Source: Primulina eburnea
Taxonomy: Eukaryota; Streptophyta; Magnoliopsida; Lamiales; Gesneriaceae
DNA: 64,000 nt
Assembly: GCF_022965805.1 (NCBI RefSeq)
Contig: NC_133104.1
Span: 19,391,071-19,455,070, forward strand
Reading direction: 5' to 3'
Part shown: one piece after another, positions 49,487 to 57,032 of the stretch
Layout of the letters: each line of letters begins with the position of its first letter
How positions within the stretch are numbered: position 1 is the stretch's first letter
Position numbers and translations under genes: made by a program
The notes under the pieces: generated by a model
The model's database searches: none
What the model was told of the DNA's origin: nothing
The model's input: only the letters and a program-made list of their open reading frames with translations

Positions 49487-50596
49487 TCAGTTGCCTGCAA
49501 CATCATCATCTGGTGCTTCCTGAGCCTGCTCCTCGGTCAAAGCAAATACTCTGGCCTGCTGTCTAGGAGGTTGGCCCACTGTCTGGCTTCCTCCTGGCCT
49601 CTGCTGTGACTGAGATGGTGCTGGCTGAAATGAAGGAACAGCAGCTGATCGTCTACTCCACTGTGCCGCTGATTCAGATGCTTCGGTTCCCTGGGATCTT
49701 TGGGAACCCCTCTGTGGACACACTCTAGAAAAATGTCCCTGTTGCTTGCAGAAGTGGCAACTACCAAGTACTCCTTGGCATTGCTCAGTGGAATGTCTCC
49801 CTTCACAATTTCCGCAGTACACTCCCGTATAACTCTGCTGAGAACCACTAGAGCTAGAAGAACTGCCGCCAGACTTCTTAAATTGCTTTCCTCTAGCTTT
49901 CAGAAAATCTTTCGTTCCACCACTGCTACTACCACTCTCGAATCGGGGAAGTGGTTGTTGTGGTCTCGACACTGGAGGAACAAATTCAGCTCCTCTCTGT
50001 CTTATCAGGCCTGCTTCAGCGCCCTTTGCTCTATTCATGGCATCAGCAAAGTTATTGGGTCGCCCTGTGTTCACCAATGTAAATATATCGGGATTCAAGC
50101 CATTGATGAATTGATCGGCAACGGCTTCGTCATTTTCGGACACATGTGGAGCAAACTTCAACAAGGTAGAGAACTTGGTCACATATTCTTCAATGTTCAG
50201 CTGACCCTGTCTCAAATTGGCAAACTCCGCCCCCTTGTCCTTTCTGTACGATATTGGGAAAAATATCTGATAAAACTCAGTTGTAAATACATCCCAAGTA
50301 ATAATCGTACCTCGTTGCTCCAAGGCCCTCTTCATTGTAACCCACCAGCTTTGTGCAACATCAAGCAACTGGTGCCCAATCAATTTAATCCGGCGCTCAT
50401 CACTGTACTCCAGTGAATCAAACAGCAACTCAATGCTACCTAACCAACTCTCACACTCGACTGATGTCTCAGTACCTTTCAGAGTGGGTGGTTTGAATGA
50501 CTGAAACCTCTTCAGCAAGGTTTCCATTGGAGTCGGTGTTACATCCATTGGAGGATTCGATGTACTACCCTGTTCTGGGATTCTTCTGGGAGGCAT
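49487..50596 (-). CDS. Gag of the non-autonomous gypsy element, open
   Basis: 369 codons, colinear with the Gag of elements A and B from MPPRR to EEQAQ. The retrotransposon Gag core (ESWLGSIELLFDSLEY, then [18 protein letters not shown]) lies at about residues 48-130, a proline/serine-rich linker follows, and two Cys-His knuckles, CGNCEGRHSTEQC and CHFCKQQGHFSRVC, lie near 265-295. The stop (TGA, 49487-49489) stands where B has a Cys codon at the gag-protease border. Gag would build particles and bind RNA. It is the only intact frame in the element, while pol next to it has decayed, so retention of gag looks selective or helped by conversion. Start matches A and B. Confidence 0.92.
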   Translation of the reverse strand: MPPRRIPEQGSTSNPPMDVTPTPMETLLKRFQSFKPPTLKGTETSVECESWLGSIELLFDSLEYSDERRIKLIGHQLLDVAQSWWVTMKRALEQRGTIITWDVFTTEFYQIFFPISYRKDKGAEFANLRQGQLNIEEYVTKFSTLLKFAPHVSENDEAVADQFINGLNPDIFTLVNTGRPNNFADAMNRAKGAEAGLIRQRGAEFVPPVSRPQQPLPRFESGSSSGGTKDFLKARGKQFKKSGGSSSSSSGSQQSYTGVYCGNCEGRHSTEQCQGVLGSCHFCKQQGHFSRVCPQRGSQRSQGTEASESAAQWSRRSAAVPSFQPAPSQSQQRPGGSQTVGQPPRQQARVFALTEEQAQEAPDDDVAGN

Positions 50597-50865
50597 ATCT
50601 GAAACTCAAAAGGATTAGTAGCCCAATCCAACACATCTGTTTCAATTCAATCCCCCTCCCGATCATCTTACTGCTGATCGAGAATCAATTCAGATTCGTT
50701 CCCAATAATACATATTACAAAATCAAATCAGATAAATCAAGTAACATGTATTATATAAAGCAGTAAAGAATACTAGCAATCATAAGCAAGGAAAGAAACA
50801 CATTCTACCCCGCTCACTAGCCTCTTCTATCTCAATCTAAAGAATCTACAGTTGTGGTACCTACA
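50597..50865 (-). other. Leader between primer site and gag
   Basis: Untranslated leader of about 270 bp, similar in length and position to 11559-11789 and 28485-28716. No coding content seen. Confidence 0.7.
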
Positions 50866-50877
50866 GCTCTGATACCA
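50866..50877 (-). other. Primer binding site of gag-only element
   Basis: Minus strand TGGTATCAGAGC, five bases from the 5' LTR; initiator tRNA-Met type. Confidence 0.88.
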
Positions 50878-50882
50878 CCTGT

Positions 50883-52729
50883 TGTGGGGACCCGGACGCT
50901 AATCAAGTTCTTAATCATGTTTGGGACTAATTAATCAATTATAAAACAGGGTCTAAATTTTTTTTTTTTTTAAAATACACAGCGGAAACGTAATGTAATT
51001 TACTCAAATTACATATTAAACATGAACATACATCTCAGTATAAAAGTACAAGTCCTGTACAACATATATTTATTCAACTAGGGTTTAACAACTAATATCA
51101 AGTGTCTAACCCTATCTCTAAACCAAGTCCGGAATCACCACGCTAAACTCGTCTTCTCTCATCCTCTTCTTGACCCTGATCCAGCCCCACCTGTTGTCAT
51201 GCACACATACAAAACAAGACAACAGCCGGATAACTCCGGTGAGATATAAATATCCCAGTATAAACAATGTATAAATGCAATCATATAAAAACATATACGA
51301 AAGCATATAAGAAATATTCATAACATGTATCAAATCAGAAACATAAATCAATCTCAGGCATTCAATAATCATGAATGGCAAAACAATGTAAATTAACATA
51401 TCGTATCAGACTCAACTTATCTGACGCGTCGTCTCAGACTCGACTCCACTGACGCGTCGTCTCAGACTCGACTCAACTCTATCCTAGGGATCCCGATGTC
51501 TGAATATAGGTATTATATCGAATCTCAGTTGATAGGAATGAATCAATCCCTAAACGGCATCGATATAATTCATATATCAGTGTCTGGGCGAATCAGCCGC
51601 AGAATTGACGACTCAGTCAATAACCTGACGAATCAGCCAGTAATTAGGCGAATCAGCCAATAACCAGACGAATCAGCCTGTAATTAAGCGAATCAGCTTA
51701 AGTTTAGACGAATCAGTCTATAACCCGACGAATCAGCCGGTGACTAGGCGAATCAGCCTATAATAAGACGAATCAGTCAATAACCCGACGAATCAGCCGG
51801 TGACTAGGCGAATCAGCCTATGACTCAACGACTCAGTAATAAATACATACAGTCAGTATCTAAGCAAATCAGTCAATGACTAGCGAATCAGCAGTCATTA
51901 CATGCAGTAGCTATAAAATCAATAGGCTACAAATGTCAATCTTATCACACAGTAGCTATAAATCAATAAACTACAATCATAAGTCTGATTAATTGCAAGT
52001 ATCAATGCAATAAGTAAAAGTTTGTGATTTAGGGAAACTCGAGTCAAACCTCACTCGAGTTGTGCAATCCCAACTCAACATTAATTTATACCTCTCTTTC
52101 TGATACTCTGACTCTGTCGAAGTCTCGAACTCAAAACCTGTCAATATCGATGTCCTTGTGTAGCTCTAGTCGAGAGGAACTCAGAACTGAAGTCGGATTC
52201 GAATTCTGCTACACGGTTTCTTCGTAAATTCAGTTCCAACGCAAAGAGGAAAGTGTCTCTCTCTAAGCTGTCGATTTCCCTTGGAAAACTGAGAGGAAGA
52301 CACGATTTCCCTTCCTATATATACTACATGCATGTACAAAAACGTGGAATAATTTCCGCAGTGCACCTCACACCGCGGGTGCGGTCCCTGCAGCACCGCG
52401 GGTGCGCTTCAGTCTCGGCAATTCTATCTCAAATGCACAATTCATGACCGCGGGTGCGGCTCTTCCAATACCGCGGGTGCGGTCTGGCACCGCGGGTGCG
52501 GTGTATGCAAGACCGTAGGTGCGGTCTTGCTTCGCCCAAAATTCCTACCCTACTGGACTTACACCACGGGTGCGGTGTAAACAAGGGCGCGGGCGCAGTC
52601 TTGCACGTTCTGAAAAATTATATTTTGCTCCGAGCAACATCCCATAATCTTATCTGATCAATTCTACAAGTCTTGGGATATTTCAGTAATCTTGTCTGAT
52701 CAATTCTACGACAATTTTGGGGCATTACA
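50883..52729 (-). mobile_element. 5' LTR of gag-only element
   Basis: 1847 bp. It contains the minisatellite (51590-51900), the ACTCGAG hairpin, a TATA-like TATATATA near 52316-52323 and, upstream of it in element sense, the ACCGCGGGTGCGGT block. The same family supplied the solo LTR at 4781-6883. Confidence 0.93.
52371..52604 (-). repeat. ACCGCGGGTGCGGT block in LTR
   Basis: Seven to eight units of ACCGCGGGTGCGGT or variants with 8-35 bp spacers, the last degenerate unit reading GGGCGCGGGCGCAGTCTTGC. The block is almost the same as 47206-47417 and resembles 56566-56798 in an otherwise different LTR. Confidence 0.88.
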
Positions 52730-54894
52730 GATGGCACATTTTATAGCTTGTCATAAAACCGTTGATGCTTCAAACATTAAGGATTTGTTGTTTAGAGAAG
52801 TCGCTAGGTTGCATGGCATGCCTAGGACTATTGTTTCTCGTCGCAATGTTAAATTTTTGAGTTATTTTTGGAATAATTTATGGGCTAAACTTGGCACAAA
52901 ATTGTTGTTTTCTACTACTTGTCATCCTCAAACGGATGGACAAACTGAAGTTGTCAATAGAACTTCGGGAACACTTTTTCGTGCTATTATTAAAAGGAAC
53001 TTGGATTGACATTTCTATGGACTTTAGTTTGGGGTTGCCTAGGCCTAAGAAGAGGAGGGATTCTATTTTTGTTATTGTGGATAGATTTTCTAAGATAGCA
53101 CATTTTATAGCTTGTCATAAAACCGATGATGCTTCAAACATTGCGGATTTGTTCTTTAGAGAAGTCGTTAGGTTGCATGGCATGCCTAGAACTATTGATT
53201 CTGTTCGCGATGTTAAATTCTTGAGTTACTTTTGGAAGACTTTATGGGCTGAACTTGGCAAAAATTTGTTGTTTTCTACTACTTGTCATTCTCAAACTGA
53301 TGGACAAACTGAAGATGTCAATAGAACTTTGGGTACACCTTTGCGTGCTACTCTTAAAAAGAACTTGGATTGACAATTCTATGGACTTTATTTTGGGGTT
53401 GCCTAGGACTAAGAAGGGGAGGGATTCTATTTTTGATGTTATGGATAGATTCTCTAAGATGGCACATTTTATAGCTTGTCATGAAACCGATGATGCTTCA
53501 AACATTGCGGATTTGTTCTTTAGAGAAGTCGCTAGGTTGCATGGCATGCCTAGGACTATTGTTTCTCGTCGCAATGTTAAATTTTTAAGTTACTTTTGGA
53601 ATAATTTATGGGCTAAAATTGGCACAAAATTGTTGTTTTCTACTACTTGTCATCTTCAAACGGATGGACAAACTGAAGTTGTCCATAGAACTTTGGGAAC
53701 ACTTTTGCGTGCTATTCTTAAAAGGAACTTGGATTGACATTTCTATGGACTTTAGTTTGGGGTTGCCTAGGCCTAAGAAGAGGAGGGATTCTATTTTTGT
53801 AGTTGTGGATAGATTTTCTAAGATAGCACATTTTATAGCTTGTCATAAAAGCGATGATTCTTCAAACAATGCGGATTTGTTCTTTAGAGAAGTCTTTAGG
53901 TTGCATGGCATGCCTAGGACTATTGTTTCTCGTCGCAATGTTAAATTTTTGAGTTAATTTTGGAATAATTTATGGGCTAAACTTGGCACAAAATTGTTGT
54001 TTTCTACTACTTGTCATCTTCAAACGGATGGGCAAACTGAAGTTGTCCATAGAACTTTGGGAACATTTTTGCGTGCTATTCTTAAAAGGAACTTGGATTG
54101 ACATTTTTATGGACTTTAGTTTGGGGTTGCCTAGGCCTAAGAAGAGGAGGGATTCTATTTTTGTTGTTGTGGATAGATTTTCTAAGATGGCACATTTTAT
54201 AGCTTGTCATAAAACCGATGATGCTTCAAACATTGCGGATTTGTTATTTAGAGAAGTCGCTAGGTTGCATGGCATGCCTAGGACTATTGTTTCTCATCGC
54301 AATGTTAAATTTTTGAGTTACTTTTGGAATAATTTATGGGCTAAACTTGGCACAAAATTGTTGTTTTCTACTACTTGTCATCCTCAAACGGATTGACAAA
54401 CTGAAGTTGTCAATAGAACTTTGGGAACACCTTTGCATGCTATTCTTAAAAAGAACTTGGATTGACATTTCTATGGACTTTATTTTGGGGTTGTTGTGGA
54501 TAGATTCTCTAAGATGGCACATTTTATAGCTTGTCATAAACCGATGATGCTTCAAACATTGCGGATTTGTTGTTTAGAGAAGTCGCTAGGTTGCATGGCA
54601 TGCCTAGGACTATTGTTTCTCGTCGCAATGTTAAATTTTTTAGTTACTTTTAGAATAATTTATGGGCTAAACTTGGCAGAAAATTATTGTTTTCTACTAC
54701 TTGTCATACTCAAACGGATGGACAAACTGAAGTTGTCAATAGAACTTTGGGAACACTTTTTCGTGCTATTCTTAAAAGGAACTTGGATTGACATTTCTAT
54801 GGACTTTAGTTTGGGGTTGCCTAGGCCTAAGAAGAGGAGGTATTCTATTTTTGTTGTTGTGGATAGATTTTTTAAGATAGCACATGTTATAGCT
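52730..54894 (+). repeat. Integrase-derived satellite, block 6 (M21-M27)
   Basis: The rest of M21, then monomers from 53010, 53374, 53738, 54102, 54466 and 54792. 52735-53737 completes higher-order repeat copy 2. M24 resembles M13, with the shared TAA in LSxFWNN. M25 has a TGA in the QTDGQTE motif. M26 is another short monomer (326 bp) with an extra one-base loss. M27 is cut after about 103 bp by a SINE. Confidence 0.93.
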
Positions 54895-55146
54895 AGCTCA
54901 ATTGGTACAAGATATGTTGCCAAGTACCTTATATCTAGGGAGGTCTTGGGTTCCATTCTTGGAAGGCACAAACTATAGCCTGGACTATAGAAGTTCTATG
55001 AGTAACTCGTACGACGCCTATGGAAAGCCCGTGAGGGACAAGGCCCCATAGAGAGACCCCAAGATCGGGATAGCCTTGGGTCGATCGGGGCAGTGGGCCG
55101 TATGGGCGGTCCACTGGGCCTGTAATGGGTCGTTACAATAAAAGGC
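54895..55146 (+). mobile_element. tRNA-derived SINE, plus strand
   Basis: It starts with an A-box-like TAGCTCAATTGGTA, has a B-box-like GGTTCCATTC near 54950, then the same body as the arms of the 7850-8314 unit (GAGTAACTCGTACGACGCC ... GGGTCGTTACA) and a tail AATAAAAGGC. A Pol III origin is inferred from the boxes. Confidence 0.72.
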
Positions 55147-55166
55147 GCCTTTTATTGTAACGACCC
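55127..55166. repeat. Perfect 40-bp palindrome at SINE-SINE junction
   Basis: GGGTCGTTACAATAAAAGGC is followed immediately by its exact complement in reverse. It marks where two SINE tails meet. Confidence 0.92.
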
Positions 55167-55366
55167 AAGGCTATCCCGATCTTGGGCTCTGCTCTATGGG
55201 CCTTAGCCCCTCTGGAACTCTTCCCTCACGGGCTTTCCATAGGCATCGTTACTCATAAGCTACTCCAGCCCATGCACTGGAGTTTGTACCTCCCCAGGAT
55301 CGAACCTAAGACCACATGGATATATAGGTACTTAGCACAATCCTGGTACCAATTGAGCTACTACTA
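55147..55366 (-). mobile_element. tRNA-derived SINE, minus strand
   Basis: Read on the minus strand: TAGCTCAATTGGTACCAGG (A box region), AGGTTCGATCCTGG (B box), a body similar to the neighbouring SINE but with about 50 bp missing near the tail, then GGGTCGTTACAATAAAAGGC. It lies tail to tail with the plus-strand SINE. Confidence 0.75.
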
Positions 55367-55368
55367 AA

Positions 55369-56992
55369 TGTGACACCCTGACCCGTAACGATAAAATACA
55401 CAGCGGAAATTTAAAATTTTTCTTTAAAATATGGAAGGAGTTTCAAAATACATTTCATAAAAAAATGTTTACAAAATAATCACATGATCATTCAAATGAT
55501 ATACAAAATACAAAAGAATCATTCTTATGATCATGTCCCAAAATGATACAAAGTTAATCTTCCTTCCAACGGTGCATGCATATGACCCCTATCCACATTC
55601 AACGTCCCGGGCCTCCACTCTGATCTGCATCACATGAAAATAACTGAAATGAGAATAAATCTCAGCAAGTGGAACTCTAACATAGCAAATGATACAATAT
55701 ACTCTGTAAATCATGGCTTTGAAATCATAAATACCATCAACTCTGAAACATGAATACTGTAGCAATAACTGTAGCAATATCATATCAATAGATAGCAATA
55801 CGATGGTATTTTCTCTTTTCTCTGGTTGGATTGATATCAATAATATCTCTGTCTGTGGTACTCGTATCCCAAATCGATATAAATCGATAACTGTGAGGGA
55901 TAAAAGCCTATGGGCGTTGATCAACTAATTACATGCAATTCTCTGGCTATATATTTATCTATCCAATAGAAACATTTGAACTCTGAATAGCATTTAAAGC
56001 CGTCATTTCACAATCTCTTATTTTCTTTTGTATTCCCTTATTAACAATAGTGAGACATCAATGCCTCCAATAGATAATCAATGGAATCAATACATAACAA
56101 TGAATCAATTGAAGGGAATATCACTTTAAAATCTTTAAAACACAATACATATAATATCATGTGAGCAAAAAGGATGAAATTCCACTTACAAACCAATAGA
56201 ACACCTCAAACTTAGCTCTTGGTATACCACCTACAACAATAATCCAAAAACAACACCAATATCAACTCTATATCCACAATACAAGTTAAATAATCCATTA
56301 AACCAACCAAAACATCAACCTATAGCAACTCATCTCCAAAAAATATGATAGAATCGCACCAAAAACTTACCTAAGCTTCCTTATACCACGGAGAACGTTG
56401 ATCTCAAGTCGGAAATCCAAATAACTCCAAGAATCAAAGGTAGGAAGCAAAAGAAATAGAGGAAAACCCTTGCCAATGGAGGGAAATCTCGAATGGAAGG
56501 GAAAGAAATGGATAAGGTATGGCCAACAACTCCCAAAAAGTAGCTAAATATCTCGCCCATACTTACACCGCGGGTGCGGTCACACAAGCACCGCGGGTGC
56601 GCTAAGCTCACGGCAACCAAAATAAATCCTATGCACGAACACCGCGGGTGCGGTGCTACAATTACCGCGGGTGCGGTGCACACCGCGGGTGCGGTCCTTG
56701 CACTGCCGCGGGTGCGGTGATGCCACGGCCCTCCAAATCCAAAATCATGAATAGTATACCGCGGGGGCACTCACCTAAGGGCGCGGGTGCACTCTTGCTA
56801 CGGCAATGAACAGTAATAAAGCCACCAAAATCGATCCGAAACGCTGCAACGAACAATCAACACCAACTAATATCTCAATAAAACAATAACCAATAATACT
56901 ATAGCCCAAAACACAACTCTAAACATCTAATCATAAACCCAAATAACACAATAAAGCTTAAACCGTACCGTACACCGGGCTCGGCTATTACA
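55369..56992 (-). mobile_element. 3' LTR of the second chromovirus type
   Basis: About 1.62 kb. Minus strand begins TGTAATAGCCGAGCCCGG and ends GGTCAGGGTGTCACA. It lacks the minisatellite and stem-loops of the other gypsy LTRs, but contains the ACCGCGGGTGCGGT block. Small open frames in it are chance. Confidence 0.88.
56566..56798 (-). repeat. ACCGCGGGTGCGGT block in an unrelated LTR
   Basis: Seven to eight units ACCGCGGGTGCGGT with spacers, ending in GGGCGCGGGTGCACTCTTGC. Order of units, one spacer of similar length and the degenerate last unit parallel 52371-52604. Confidence 0.87.
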
Positions 56993-57004
56993 ATCTCCCC
57001 TCCT
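56993..57004 (-). other. Polypurine tract of second chromovirus
   Basis: Minus strand AGGAGGGGAGAT directly before the 3' LTR. Confidence 0.85.
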
Positions 57005-57032
57005 TAGAGGAATTTCGTCCGCGAAATTGACG

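Larger units (their letters stand above)
41294..52729 (-). mobile_element. Non-autonomous Ty3/gypsy element with gag only
   Basis: Bounded by TGTGGGGACC at 41294 and GGGCATTACA at 52729, duplication GATGG (41289-41293 and 52730-52734). The LTRs are 1847 bp (5') and 1802 bp (3', nested insertion removed); the 45-bp difference is one 20-bp minisatellite unit, one 23-bp GC-block unit and two single bases. The 3.34-kb interior has an open gag, but protease lacks its DTG and pol is reduced to fragments. Near-identical LTRs around a decayed pol mean it was moved by another element's enzymes. It resembles the described TR-GAG class; that assignment is inference. Confidence 0.92.

Noticed and set aside
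3209..54978. Dozens of 98-282 codon open frames across the 364-bp repeats
   Set aside because: They start and stop at monomer junctions because 364 is 3n+1, all derive from one integrase fragment, lack a catalytic Asp and have no promoter or start context.
54895..55366. tRNA genes suggested by A-box and B-box sequences
   Set aside because: No complete cloverleaf can be drawn, and both copies carry the same non-tRNA body and tail, so they are SINE heads.
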